64,000 nt of DNA from Bacteroides sp. M10 (GTDB lineage Bacteria > Bacteroidota > Bacteroidia > Bacteroidales > Bacteroidaceae): the NCBI RefSeq assembly GCF_014334015.1, contig NZ_CP060488.1:3306501-3370500 (forward strand). The letters run 5' to 3'. Below are positions 16,593 through 26,743 of this stretch, one piece after another. Within the stretch, counting starts at the first letter, position 1. Every line of letters starts with the position of its first letter. The notes under the pieces were generated by a model that saw nothing but the letters and a program-made list of their open reading frames with translations, did no database searches and had not been told where the DNA came from. A program made the translations under genes and the position numbers.

Positions 16593-19500
16593 ATGAAATA
16601 TAAATTATTATGCCTTTTCGTTTTGTTTAGTTTTTCTTTATCGGATTTGTATGCTGATATTGAACTTAGTTCCAAACAAATGAGAACCAGTGATGGGCTA
16701 CCTAGTAATTCTGTACGATGCATGTTTCAGGACAGTAAAGGGTTCTTATGGTTGGGTACTTTAGACGGATTGACCCGTTATGATGGAAATACTTTTCTTA
16801 CTTATCAGTTGGAAAGCGGGAAACACGATCGGATTTCTTTAGCAGATAACAGAATAAAACATGTGGCAGAGGATAAGAATGGTTTTTTGTGGATAAAGAC
16901 TGTGCCGGAATTATTCAGCTGTTATGATCTACAGAAAGCTTGTTTTGTAGATTTTACCGGTACCGGAAGTGATGGAGAGAACTATTCAGAAATATTTATG
17001 TCCTCTAATGGAGATGTGTGGCTTTGGCATAGAAGGAATGGTGTGCGTCAAATTGTTTGTGAGGACGATCGGACTATGACCTCTGTGAAGTTTAGAACGA
17101 AATTTGGAAACCTGCCCGATGACCGGATTAAATTTATAAATGAAGATTCTAGTGGCAGGATCTGGATTGGTACCATGCAGGGACTTGCGTCTGTTTATAA
17201 AGGGAAAGTTGAATTTATCGATAGGAAATTGAATTTTTCTTCTTCTTTCCCTCATGGAGAGGATATGTATTTTCTGACAAAGAGTGGAGATGTGTATCGC
17301 TGTATAAATGGATCGAAAAAAATAGACTGTTTAGCGTCGCTGTCTGCTATTGCCGGTAATACATCTGTCAGTACACATTCATTGATAAAAGATAAATGGG
17401 TTATATTTACTTCCAGCGAAGGAGTATATGAATTTGATTTTCAGAATTTTCAAATAACTCCTTGCCGGGAATTGAAAATAAATAATGGAAAAGTTATTCA
17501 TGACAATTATGGAGATTGTTGGGCTTACAATAACACTGGACGAATTTATTATATAAACTCGAAGAGCGGAGAAATAAAGAATTTTCAACTGATTCCTGAA
17601 GAGAAGATGAAATATATAGATTATGAACGCTATCATGTGGTGCGTGATGACCGGGGGATTGTGTGGATTTCAACTTATGGAAACGGACTTTTCACCTACG
17701 ATATTCAGGAAGATCGGTTGGAACACTTTGTTTCCGAAGGGAAGAATGCAGGACCTATAGGGTCAGATTTTTTGTTATGTTTGATGAAAGACAGAACAGG
17801 AGGAATATGGGTAAGCTCCGAATATTCCGGTTTGTCTCATATTTCCATTTCAAATAAAGGTATTACACATGTCTATCCAGAATCACCGGATGTTTTTGAC
17901 CGTTCGAATACAATCCGGTTACTGACTAAAATGTCGAATGGAGATATATGGGTAGGAACGCGAAGAGGTGGATTGTATAATTATGATTCTCATCTGAAAA
18001 CTAAGATAGATAATCATTATTTGCCCTATAATATTTATGCGATTTCAGAAGATAGTCAGGAGAATATATGGATAGGAACCCGGGGAGACGGACTAAAAAT
18101 AGGAGATACGTGGTATAAAACGGATCCGTCTAATCCTTTTGCCTTATCTCATTCTAATATTTATTCCATTCTTCGCGATAAGAAAGATCGTATGTGGGTG
18201 GGGACATTTGGAGGAGGACTGGATCTGGCAGAATCAACGGAAAAAGGACAATACAAGTTCCGTCGTTTCTTTCAAGGAAAGAAGTATGGCTTACGGATAG
18301 TCAGAGTAATGGCAGAAGATGAGAAAGGGATGATATGGATGGGCACAAGTGAAGGTATCTGCATTTTCCACCCTGACTCATTGATCGCTAATGAAGATAA
18401 CTATCATTTGTTCAGCTACACCGATGGCAATTTTTGCAGCAATGAGATTCGTTGCCTGTTTCGTGATAGCAAAGGGCGCATGTGGGTAGGAACTTCGGGT
18501 GCCGGGCTGAATCTATGCGAACTGTCAGACGACTGTCAGTCTTTGAAATATACACATTATGGAATAGCGGAAGGACTGGTTAATAATATGGTGCAATCTA
18601 TTTTAGAAGATCATTCGGGACAATTATGGATTGCTACGGAATATGGAATTTCAAGGTTCAATCCCAACAGCCATTCTTTCGAGAATTATTTTTTCTCATC
18701 TTATACATTAGGAAATGTGTATAGCGAGAACAGTGCGTGTATGGGTGCAGACGGTAAACTGATTTTTGGAACAAACTACGGATTGACGATTATTGACCCG
18801 AAGAAGATTCCAACAGAGAGATTGCTTTCTCCTATTGTTATCACAGGATTGTCCGTTAATGGAATTCAGGTGAAGCCTAATATGCCGGGTTCTCCTTTGC
18901 AAGAATCTTTAGCCTATTCGGATAAGATTACATTGAAATATTTCCAGAATTCTTTTATGCTTGATTTTTCTACTCTCGATTATTCGGATAATGGTCAAAT
19001 CAAGTATATGTATTGGCTGGAAAACTATGACAAGGGATGGAATGTTCCGTCTTCTTTAAGTTTTGCCACTTATAAATATCTGGAGCCGGGCAGTTACATT
19101 TTCCATGTGAAATATTGTGATGGTGCCGGTATTTGGAATGATACCGAAACAACCTTGAAGATTGTTATCGTGCCTCCGTTTTGGAAAACAAATTGGGCTA
19201 TGCTCGGATATTTCATCCTGATATTAATAGCTTTGTACTTTACATATCGTATCATTTTTAATTTCAATAGGTTGCGCAACCGCATCAATGTTGAAAAACA
19301 ACTGACAGAGTATAAACTGGTATTTTTCACAAATATCTCTCATGAATTCCGTACTCCGCTTACATTGATCCAAGGAGCATTGGAGAAAATGTACCGGACG
19401 GATGATATTCCACAAGCCTTATTGCATCCGTTGAAAGTTATGGATAAAAGTACACAACGTATGTTGAGGCTGATTAATCAGTTGCTGGAGTTCAGAAAAA

Positions 19501-20885
19501 TGCAGAACAACAAGTTGGCTCTTTCTCTGCAGGAAACTGATGTAGTTGCTTTCCTGTACGAAATATATTTAAGTTTCAGTGACGTAGCAGAACAGAAGAA
19601 TATGGATTTCCGCTTTTTGCCGTCTGTACCATCCTATAAAATGTTTATTGATAAAGGTAATTTGGATAAGGTGGTGTATAACTTACTTTCAAATGCTTTT
19701 AAGTATACTCCTTCGGGTGGGACAATTCTGTTTTCTGTGAATGTGGATGAGGTGAAGAAGTGTTTATACATTCAGGTAGCGGATACCGGAGTAGGTATTC
19801 CTAAAGAAAAGCAGGGAGAATTGTTTAAACGTTTTATGCAAAGTAGTTTCTCCGGAGATAGCATTGGAGTAGGGTTGCATTTGAGCCATGAATTGGTGCA
19901 GGTGCATAAGGGAACGATTGAATATAAAGATAATGAAGGGGGAGGTTCCGTATTTACGGTATGTATTCCGACTGATAAAACTGTTTATTCGGAAAAAGAC
20001 TTCTTGGTTCCCGGCAATCTCCTGCTGGAAGAAGCGAATATGCAGACTCACCATTTGCAGGAACTTTCAGAAGAATGTCAGGAACATGAAAAGACAATCA
20101 CAACGTCAAGAAAACATAAAATATTAGTCATCGAAGATGATAATGATATTCGTGGGTTCCTGCAGGAGGAGCTTAGTGCTTATTTTGAAGTAGAAGTGGC
20201 TGCGGATGGAATATCCGGATTTGAAAAGGCATGCAACTATGACGCAGACTTGATTATCTGCGATGTATTGATGCCCGGGATGACCGGTTTCGAAGTGACA
20301 AAGAAACTGAAAACTGAATTTGCGACAAGTCATATTCCTATTATTCTGCTGACTGCCTTGACTTCACCGGATAAGCACCTGGAAGGACTTGAAGCGGGAG
20401 CGGATGTTTATGTTGCAAAGCCATTTAGTTTTAAGCTTTTGCTTGCGCAGGTGTTCCGACTGATAGAGCAATGCGAAAAGTTGCGGAAGAAATTTTCCAG
20501 TGAACCGGGGGTGGTACGCCCTGCTTTATGTAACACGGACCGGGATAAGGAGTTTGCAGATCAGTTGGTGGCTGTGGTGGAAAAGATTTATTCTCAATAC
20601 AACATTTCTATTGATGAATTTGCGCAGATGATGGGGATGGGACGAACTGTATTTTATAAGAAATTACGGGGCGTGACCGGATACTCACCGAATGAGTATT
20701 TGCGTGTCGTACGAATGAAGAAGGCTGCTGAATTGTTTTTGACCGAAAGGGATCTGACTGTTGCGGAAGTTTCTTATAAAGTGGGTATTAATGATCCTCT
20801 TTATTTCAGTAAATGTTTTAAGGCACAGTTTGGAGTATCTCCTTCTGCTTACCAGAAAGGGGAGAGAAGCGATTCTAAAAAGTAA
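16593..20885 (+). CDS. Hybrid two-component system sensor/regulator (HTCS)
   Basis: A 1430-residue one-protein signalling system. After a signal peptide (ending LYADIEL) come many two-component-propeller repeats (for example SNSVRCMFQDSKGFLWLGT) to about residue 760, a Y_Y_Y domain and one membrane span near residue 870 (LGYFILILIALYFTYRIIF). In the cytoplasm follow HisKA (phospho-acceptor H917 in NISHEFRTP), HATPase (NLLSNAFKYTPSGG, DTGVGIP), a receiver (acceptor D1224 in LIICDVLMPG) and an AraC-type DNA-binding domain. HTCS proteins sense oligosaccharides and turn on glycan loci. A start at 16467 would overlap the upstream gene and lack a signal peptide at its N-terminus, so the ATG at 16593 is preferred. 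The GH106 gene begins 13 nt downstream, pointing to pectic rhamnosides as a likely signal. Confidence 0.95.
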   Translation: MKYKLLCLFVLFSFSLSDLYADIELSSKQMRTSDGLPSNSVRCMFQDSKGFLWLGTLDGLTRYDGNTFLTYQLESGKHDRISLADNRIKHVAEDKNGFLWIKTVPELFSCYDLQKACFVDFTGTGSDGENYSEIFMSSNGDVWLWHRRNGVRQIVCEDDRTMTSVKFRTKFGNLPDDRIKFINEDSSGRIWIGTMQGLASVYKGKVEFIDRKLNFSSSFPHGEDMYFLTKSGDVYRCINGSKKIDCLASLSAIAGNTSVSTHSLIKDKWVIFTSSEGVYEFDFQNFQITPCRELKINNGKVIHDNYGDCWAYNNTGRIYYINSKSGEIKNFQLIPEEKMKYIDYERYHVVRDDRGIVWISTYGNGLFTYDIQEDRLEHFVSEGKNAGPIGSDFLLCLMKDRTGGIWVSSEYSGLSHISISNKGITHVYPESPDVFDRSNTIRLLTKMSNGDIWVGTRRGGLYNYDSHLKTKIDNHYLPYNIYAISEDSQENIWIGTRGDGLKIGDTWYKTDPSNPFALSHSNIYSILRDKKDRMWVGTFGGGLDLAESTEKGQYKFRRFFQGKKYGLRIVRVMAEDEKGMIWMGTSEGICIFHPDSLIANEDNYHLFSYTDGNFCSNEIRCLFRDSKGRMWVGTSGAGLNLCELSDDCQSLKYTHYGIAEGLVNNMVQSILEDHSGQLWIATEYGISRFNPNSHSFENYFFSSYTLGNVYSENSACMGADGKLIFGTNYGLTIIDPKKIPTERLLSPIVITGLSVNGIQVKPNMPGSPLQESLAYSDKITLKYFQNSFMLDFSTLDYSDNGQIKYMYWLENYDKGWNVPSSLSFATYKYLEPGSYIFHVKYCDGAGIWNDTETTLKIVIVPPFWKTNWAMLGYFILILIALYFTYRIIFNFNRLRNRINVEKQLTEYKLVFFTNISHEFRTPLTLIQGALEKMYRTDDIPQALLHPLKVMDKSTQRMLRLINQLLEFRKMQNNKLALSLQETDVVAFLYEIYLSFSDVAEQKNMDFRFLPSVPSYKMFIDKGNLDKVVYNLLSNAFKYTPSGGTILFSVNVDEVKKCLYIQVADTGVGIPKEKQGELFKRFMQSSFSGDSIGVGLHLSHELVQVHKGTIEYKDNEGGGSVFTVCIPTDKTVYSEKDFLVPGNLLLEEANMQTHHLQELSEECQEHEKTITTSRKHKILVIEDDNDIRGFLQEELSAYFEVEVAADGISGFEKACNYDADLIICDVLMPGMTGFEVTKKLKTEFATSHIPIILLTALTSPDKHLEGLEAGADVYVAKPFSFKLLLAQVFRLIEQCEKLRKKFSSEPGVVRPALCNTDRDKEFADQLVAVVEKIYSQYNISIDEFAQMMGMGRTVFYKKLRGVTGYSPNEYLRVVRMKKAAELFLTERDLTVAEVSYKVGINDPLYFSKCFKAQFGVSPSAYQKGERSDSKK

Positions 20886-20898
20886 TTTATTATACAAT

Positions 20899-23800
20899 AT
20901 GAAGATGTTCTACAGGACCCTGTTGTTAGGGGGACTTTTAGTTTTGTGCGGGCATTCTTCAATTAAGCAAGAGAAGGGAAATATAGATTTGCTACGGCAG
21001 GAATTTAGATTCCCAAATGATTCAGTCCGCACTAAATTATGGTGGTTTCATGGTGAAACGGAGACCACAAAGGAAGGAATAACTGCTGATTTGGAAGCGT
21101 TTAAGCAGGCCGGAATCGGAGGAGTGGTGTATTACGATCAGGTGCACGGGAAAGGAGCTGATGCTTCTCCCGTGTTTTCGAAAGACTGGTGGGAGAAACT
21201 GATTTTTTCGGCATCCGAGGCTAAAAGGTTGGGATTGACATTTGAGGTGAATGTCTCTAACGGTTATGTAGCCGGAGGCCCTTGGATAACGAAGAAACTT
21301 AGTATGCAAAAGGTAGTTGCCAGCGATACAGTTGTCAGTGGAAATTGCCGGTTTTCCGGTCGTCTTCCTTTACCTACATCACAATCTGAATTTTGGGATT
21401 TTGCAGTCATCGCTTTTCCTGTTACTGGAACTGTGGAAACGAGTATAAGCAGGAAACCGGAATTGTCTTCTAATATGGAAGGATTATCCCTTGAATCTCT
21501 ATTTGTTGAGAATGGGAAGTTGGTTGAGATGCCCAGACTACTTCCGGGAGAATCTGTATATATAAAAATGGATTTTAGGAGTCCTTTTTCAGCCCGGAGT
21601 TTTACTTATAGTGCTAACCCCAGAGGAAAAGCGCGTACATGTGCCATGAATATTCCCGGTCATTCATCCGATCAGTTTTATGGAGCTATGTATGAAGCAT
21701 TGCCCGATATGGGGGAATTGGAGGCTTCGGATGACGGTTTGCATTATAAAAAAGTTTGTAAGTTGAAACCTGTTTACCAAGGGGTGTCGACAAAGTGCAG
21801 GCAACATACGGTAACTTTTCCGGAGGTCAAAAGCCGCTTTTTCAGGATTCATCTGCATGATTGGGCAGATAGTAAGAATCGATATTCGAAATTATTGATG
21901 GGAGGATTACTGCTCTCTTCACAAGAAAAAGTGAATAATTGGGAGGATAAAGCCGGTTTTAATTCAGACTTTATAGAAAATGAAGAAAGATCATCTTTGC
22001 CTTCAACAGATGCGATAAATCCGGCTGATGTTATTGATTTGACAGAACAGGTCGATGGAAATGGAGTTTTGAACTGGAATGTTCCGCAAGGGAAATGGAT
22101 GATAATGAGATTTGCCCACGAATCACAGGGAGGATATACCAAGCATGGACGTACCGGGTTAAAAGGTTTGGAATGTGATAAGATGTCTGCGGAAGCGGCT
22201 ATTGTTCAGTGGAAAAATTATTTTAAAGTCATTTACGATTCATTGTCGGTCAGAGGTTGTCCGCCATCCGGAATGATAATGGATAGCCATGAAGCGGGGG
22301 CGCAGAACTGGACTCCGGGATTCGAACAGGAATTCATGAAACGCAAGGGGTATGGTATTCATCCTTATCTTCCTGCTTTGATGGGATATGTTGTCGGTTC
22401 TGCTGAAGTTTCAGACCGTTTTCTATATGATATGCGACGTACTATTGCCGATTTAATATCTGATCGTTATTATGGTACGCTAGATAGCCTATGCCTCGAT
22501 GCTGGCCTTGATTTTACAGCACAGGCTATAGGGAATGCTTTGAATATTGTTGGCGATAATATTCAGGCAAAAGGTAGGGTGCAGAAACCACAAGGAGAGT
22601 TTTGGGCTTATCAGACCGAAGGAAGTTATGATATAAAAGAGGCGTCTTCCGCTGCTCATCTTTACGGTAAAAGAGTGGCTTCTGCCGAGGCGTTTACGGA
22701 CGCTAAATTTTCTCATTCGTTAGCTGATTTAAAGAATCTGGCTGATTATGCATTAGCTTTCGGAAGTAATGAATTTGTGGTATGTGCATCTGCTTATCAG
22801 CCTTGGACTGATAAAATCCCTGGTAACACGGGGGGAGGCAGGCACTATTGCCTGAATAGAAATAACGCTTACTGGAATTATAGTCGTCCGTTTTGGGATT
22901 ATCAGGCAAGATGTGCCGGACTTTTACGAAAGGGAATTCCTGTTATCGATTTATGTGTTTATTTGGGCGATAATCCGCCTGTGAAGTTACTTTCTCATCG
23001 TTTGCCGGAGATACCCGAGGGATATAACTTTGATGTGTGTACTACAGATGCTCTGATCAACAGAACTAAAGCTTTAAATGGGGATATTGTACTGCCGGAT
23101 GGTATGAAATATCGTATGTTGGTCCTGCAGAAAGATTGTAAAATGACATTGGCTGCCCTCCGGCATATTGTTACTTTGGTGGAGCAGGGAGTTGCGTTAT
23201 ATGGCGAACGTCCTGCATATCCTGTATCTTTGGCCGAACGGGTGCATGATGATGAATATGATAAGATGGTAGCTTCCTTGTGGGGAAGCGGAAAAAAGGA
23301 TCGTGGAATCCGCTCTTTGGGGAAGGGGCATGTATATTGGGGAATAACTTTGGAGGAGGCTTTGCAAAAAGAGGGAATTCATCCGGATATTGCTTTGAAA
23401 AGTGGGAATGAACCGGAAAATAAAGTATATTTTACCCATCGTCATTTGCCGAATATTGATATTTACTTTATAAATAATCATAGTGAGAATGTATTCAGTG
23501 ATTTTGTCCATTTGCGTACAGGTAGGAAATATGCTGAATATTGGGATCCGGTTTCCGGAGAGTGTTATTCACTTCCTGTTATACTTGGAGGAAATAGCTT
23601 GTCATTAAGATTATCACTTGCTGCTCGCGAATCCGGGTTTATTATAGTTTCGGATAGAAAGAATGATTCTTTGCCTGCGAGAGGGTTTACAACAGATAAA
23701 GCAAAGAAGTGTATTGTTAATGGAGATTGGAAAGTTTACTTTGATCCGAGATGGGGTGGACCGGGCGAAGTCATTTTTACACAATTGACTGATTGGAGTA

Positions 23801-24180
23801 AGGCAAAAGAGCCGGGCATCGTTTACTATTCGGGGACGGCTGTTTATAAAAAGAACATCCATATAGACAAAAAAGAAAAGGGTAAACAGATATTGTTGCG
23901 TTTTGACCGGTTAGGTTCGCTGGCCAGGATTTATCTGAATGGACATGAAGTTTCAACTTTGTGGTGTTCACCTTGGGAAGCGGATTTGACTCGTTGGGCA
24001 GTTGAAGGGGAGAATTCTTTAGAGATACATGTGGTAAATTCATTAATGAACAGAATGATTGGTGATGCATCATTACCACAAAATGAACGGTTTACCTATG
24101 CTTATCCTGCGATTGCGACTTCAAAAGATACTTTGGTTCCATCAGGGATTATCGGGAATGTCTATCTGGTAGTCCGTTAG
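20899..24180 (+). CDS. GH106-family alpha-L-rhamnosidase-like lipoprotein
   Basis: The 1093-residue product begins with a lipoprotein signal (LLVLC, Cys17). The opening KLWWFHGETETTKEGITADL and GIGGVVYYDQVHGKG is the GH106 pattern. Likely catalytic glutamates lie in MIMDSHEAGAQNW and RVASAEAFTDAKF. A C-terminal beta-sandwich ends the protein (LLRFDRLGSLARIYLNGHEV). GH106 enzymes remove terminal L-rhamnose from rhamnogalacturonan side chains. It starts 13 nt after the HTCS gene; an earlier start at 20761 would lie inside the HTCS gene and lack a signal peptide. It is convergent with GH105 across a shared terminator. Confidence 0.9.
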   Translation: MKMFYRTLLLGGLLVLCGHSSIKQEKGNIDLLRQEFRFPNDSVRTKLWWFHGETETTKEGITADLEAFKQAGIGGVVYYDQVHGKGADASPVFSKDWWEKLIFSASEAKRLGLTFEVNVSNGYVAGGPWITKKLSMQKVVASDTVVSGNCRFSGRLPLPTSQSEFWDFAVIAFPVTGTVETSISRKPELSSNMEGLSLESLFVENGKLVEMPRLLPGESVYIKMDFRSPFSARSFTYSANPRGKARTCAMNIPGHSSDQFYGAMYEALPDMGELEASDDGLHYKKVCKLKPVYQGVSTKCRQHTVTFPEVKSRFFRIHLHDWADSKNRYSKLLMGGLLLSSQEKVNNWEDKAGFNSDFIENEERSSLPSTDAINPADVIDLTEQVDGNGVLNWNVPQGKWMIMRFAHESQGGYTKHGRTGLKGLECDKMSAEAAIVQWKNYFKVIYDSLSVRGCPPSGMIMDSHEAGAQNWTPGFEQEFMKRKGYGIHPYLPALMGYVVGSAEVSDRFLYDMRRTIADLISDRYYGTLDSLCLDAGLDFTAQAIGNALNIVGDNIQAKGRVQKPQGEFWAYQTEGSYDIKEASSAAHLYGKRVASAEAFTDAKFSHSLADLKNLADYALAFGSNEFVVCASAYQPWTDKIPGNTGGGRHYCLNRNNAYWNYSRPFWDYQARCAGLLRKGIPVIDLCVYLGDNPPVKLLSHRLPEIPEGYNFDVCTTDALINRTKALNGDIVLPDGMKYRMLVLQKDCKMTLAALRHIVTLVEQGVALYGERPAYPVSLAERVHDDEYDKMVASLWGSGKKDRGIRSLGKGHVYWGITLEEALQKEGIHPDIALKSGNEPENKVYFTHRHLPNIDIYFINNHSENVFSDFVHLRTGRKYAEYWDPVSGECYSLPVILGGNSLSLRLSLAARESGFIIVSDRKNDSLPARGFTTDKAKKCIVNGDWKVYFDPRWGGPGEVIFTQLTDWSKAKEPGIVYYSGTAVYKKNIHIDKKEKGKQILLRFDRLGSLARIYLNGHEVSTLWCSPWEADLTRWAVEGENSLEIHVVNSLMNRMIGDASLPQNERFTYAYPAIATSKDTLVPSGIIGNVYLVVR

Positions 24181-24203
24181 TCGGGAAGATATTATTGCTT
24201 ACC

Positions 24204-24238
24204 TTGAATCCGGTCTACTTTTCACAGACCGGATTCAA
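24204..24238. terminator. Bidirectional terminator hairpin between GH106 and GH105
   Basis: A perfect 13-bp stem, TTGAATCCGGTCT / AGACCGGATTCAA, with a 9-nt loop sits between the two convergent genes. T-runs are modest on both sides. Confidence 0.8.
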
Positions 24239-24256
24239 CGCAAGATTGTTTATCAA

Positions 24257-25396
24257 CTACATGTTGAGGTCTAATTTGTAGATTTCACTTCCGGCAAGCA
24301 GGAAGCAGCCTGTACCGAAATCTTCAAAATCAGGAACTTTATCATAAGTGACAGGCTGACTGTCTTTCGGTTCTTTGCCGGTTCCCTGTACATAGCCAAG
24401 AAAACCATTTGGGTGAACTGCATCTTTCACCATGGCATTCCATGCTTTTATGATTACAGGCAGATATGTCTTTTTATCCAATAGCCCGTTACGTACCCCC
24501 CAGGACATGCCGTATACGAAAAGGGCTGTACCGGAAGTTTCTTTGCCTCCAAAGTTTGTCGGGTCGTGGAGGCTGACATTCCAAAAGCCGTCTTCACGCT
24601 GACATTGTTTCAGTGCTTTGCTCATAGTCAGAAAATCATGGATGTAATCCTGACGATGTTTTTCATCGGATGGAATTTCATTCATAACTCGTACTAAAGC
24701 TGCATATACCCATCCGTTTCCACGGCTCCAGTAACAGTCTTTACCATTCGGTTCTTTGTATGGAGGATCGAAATTATGATCTCGCCACCATAAACCGTCT
24801 TTGGGGTTGAACATTCCGTTTTCTCCATGCTGGTTGCGGGTATATTCATACATGTCCCACATCTTATCAAAGTATTTCTGTTCACCTGTAAGTTTTCCCA
24901 TTTTGGCAAATATCGGCATCCCCATCTGGATGGCATCTATCCACCACCAGTCATTTACTTGTGGAGTGTTGACCAGCATATCCATATTGGCTTTCGTTTT
25001 CCGTATTTTTTCAGGATCAGGGCAAATGTTGTATAAATCGAGATAGATTTGGCTGGCGCAGTAGTTATCAGCATTACGGGTGGTTGTTCCTCGGTGGAAT
25101 CCCCATTGGTGATAATCTGCCCATTCTTTGGCATAGAGGTAATATTCGTCTGCAGGATAGATGGAATAGAGTGCCATTAGACCCTCGTAATACACACTCC
25201 GTGTCCAGATATTACTAGGACGAACCACTTTTTTGACAAAAGAAGGAGTGCGATAATCAGCATATTTCTTCATAAAATAGTCGTTCACCTGGAGGGTTAC
25301 TTTGAGAATTTCTTTTTTATCGGGAACTGTCTGTGCTTTTATGTTCCCATAACTCAATATTACTCCGATTAAAAATAGTATAAGATGCTTTTTCAT
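24257..25396 (-). CDS. GH105 unsaturated rhamnogalacturonyl hydrolase
   Basis: The 379-residue product has a signal peptide (ending IKAQ). The rest is an (alpha/alpha)6 barrel of GH105/YteR type: PSNIWTRSVYYEGLMALY, HRGTTTRNADNYCASQIYLDLY, and VNDWWWIDAIQMGMP with the likely catalytic D154. Later motifs are LWWRDHNF, CYWSRGNGWVYAALVRVM and GKETSGTALFVYGMSWG. The family hydrolyses the unsaturated uronic acid left by pectate or rhamnogalacturonan lyases. It faces the GH106 gene and is probably in the same regulon. Confidence 0.93.
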   Translation of the reverse strand: MKKHLILFLIGVILSYGNIKAQTVPDKKEILKVTLQVNDYFMKKYADYRTPSFVKKVVRPSNIWTRSVYYEGLMALYSIYPADEYYLYAKEWADYHQWGFHRGTTTRNADNYCASQIYLDLYNICPDPEKIRKTKANMDMLVNTPQVNDWWWIDAIQMGMPIFAKMGKLTGEQKYFDKMWDMYEYTRNQHGENGMFNPKDGLWWRDHNFDPPYKEPNGKDCYWSRGNGWVYAALVRVMNEIPSDEKHRQDYIHDFLTMSKALKQCQREDGFWNVSLHDPTNFGGKETSGTALFVYGMSWGVRNGLLDKKTYLPVIIKAWNAMVKDAVHPNGFLGYVQGTGKEPKDSQPVTYDKVPDFEDFGTGCFLLAGSEIYKLDLNM

Positions 25397-25524
25397 TGTA
25401 TAATAAATTAAATTACTACTGTTCTTAGATTTAGGTACACAAAAGTGAACCTTTCTTTACCTGTTGCAAAGAAAATGCATTGTAAGGAAAGTAATATTGA
25501 AATTTGTACGGAAAATATGTAATA

Positions 25525-26187
25525 TTAGACTTTACCGGCCGAGAGGAACTGTTTTATCTCTTCAGCAGCATCTGTGATGTGTTGAGGAGCAAACTCTTCC
25601 AGCTCCGTGCGTGGACGAAATCCCCATGTCACTCCGCAAGCGGTAACTCCTGCATTGGCAGCCGTTTGCATATCTACACCGGAATCGCCTACATAAAGAA
25701 CATCTTCCTTTTGTACATTGGCTAGTTTTAATATATCAAAAACAACTGCCGGATCGGGTTTGACATTTATTCCTTCCCGTTGGCCGAAAACTGCTGTAAA
25801 GTGAATACCGGGAAAGTAGTGGGCAACCAGCTTTTCTGTGGCAGCCTGATATTTGTTGGATGCTACGGCAATTTGGATGCCTGCAGACTGCAGATAGGAT
25901 AACAGTTCCGGAATATCCGGATAAGGTCGGCTATCATCTGCATTGTGAATATCGTAATAAGGAACGAACTCATTGCGTACACGAAGTACATTTTCTTCCG
26001 TCTTTTCACCTTCGGGCAATGCGCGTTCAAAGAGTTTATTGATACCATTGCCTACCATGAAGTTGTACTTTTCTATTTCATGAGTGGGGTATCCTAATTT
26101 ATTTAAAGCATAATTGGTGCTGTGGGCAAGGTCGGCGATGGTATTCAGCAATGTTCCATCCAGGTCAAATATAACTAGTTTCTTCAT
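25525..26187 (-). CDS. HAD-family phosphatase, phosphoglycolate-phosphatase-like
   Basis: The 220-residue cytosolic protein has the HAD motifs: DLDGTLLNT (nucleophile Asp near residue 8), VASNKYQA (motif II Ser/Thr), KPDP (motif III Lys) and VGDSGVDMQTAANAG (motif IV acidic pair). The helical cap and length fit the Gph/PGP type that dephosphorylates 2-phosphoglycolate or other small phosphoesters; the substrate cannot be read from sequence. A CAAAGGTA at 26235-26242 (TACCTTTG on its strand) is a likely -7 box. Confidence 0.88.
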   Translation of the reverse strand: MKKLVIFDLDGTLLNTIADLAHSTNYALNKLGYPTHEIEKYNFMVGNGINKLFERALPEGEKTEENVLRVRNEFVPYYDIHNADDSRPYPDIPELLSYLQSAGIQIAVASNKYQAATEKLVAHYFPGIHFTAVFGQREGINVKPDPAVVFDILKLANVQKEDVLYVGDSGVDMQTAANAGVTACGVTWGFRPRTELEEFAPQHITDAAEEIKQFLSAGKV

Positions 26188-26318
26188 TGAGTTTTTGGTT
26201 TATTGTTAATCTTATACTTAAATCTCCCGATTTGCAAAGGTATACTAAAAAAGTGAGATAGGGAAGAGTGGAGCAATTGTTTAGAGAATATCCAATGACA
26301 AACAAAGCTGGAAATATA

Positions 26319-26349
26319 TTTGTTATTTTACCGGATTGGCTTAACTTTG
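26319..26349 (+). promoter_or_regulatory. Bacteroides consensus promoter for the two-gene unit
   Basis: TTTG at 26319-26322, a 19-nt spacer and TAACTTTG at 26342-26349 match the Bacteroides sigma factor consensus exactly. The ATG is 17 nt further on. Confidence 0.85.
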
Positions 26350-26366
26350 CGAGAAACTAAAGAATA

Positions 26367-26741
26367 ATGAATGCAGAATGGTTTGAGACACTGCCCGAAC
26401 AATGCCCTCCTACGGATGCGGAGCAGTGCGAAGGCTATTATTATAGAATTGCAAATGGTAATCCTGCTACAACAGAAGATTTCTTTTCACAAAGAAAAAT
26501 GCAGCCGGATAAAGTCTTTAAGGGATTAGGAATAGATGAATGCGTAACAAGGGCAGTCTCTCTATTTTCAGAAAGGGAAGAAGCGGAGAAGAGATTGAAA
26601 CTTCCTAAGTTTAGGAAGGCAAGTATTGCTTTAGTCGCCTTAGAACCAAAAGATGGAGTGTTAAAGAAAACCTTCGGTATAGCACATTATTCTTGGTGGA
26701 GAACAAAGGAATTTAATGTTTTACAAGCTAAAATAGTCTGA
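26367..26741 (+). CDS. Small protein of unknown function, first gene of a two-gene unit
   Basis: The 124-residue cytosolic protein has no signal or membrane segment and no family I recognise. It starts with MNAEWFETLPEQCPPTDAEQ, has a charged middle (SEREEAEKRLKLPKFRKASI) and a conserved-looking HYSWWRTKEFN near the C-terminus. It has its own consensus promoter, and only 2 nt separate its stop from the next start, so the two products are made together and may interact. Confidence 0.75.
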   Translation: MNAEWFETLPEQCPPTDAEQCEGYYYRIANGNPATTEDFFSQRKMQPDKVFKGLGIDECVTRAVSLFSEREEAEKRLKLPKFRKASIALVALEPKDGVLKKTFGIAHYSWWRTKEFNVLQAKIV

Positions 26742-26743
26742 TT

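Noticed and set aside
20761-20898. Upstream start for the GH106 gene
   Set aside because: It lies in the HTCS coding region, while the ATG at 20899 gives a proper lipoprotein signal.
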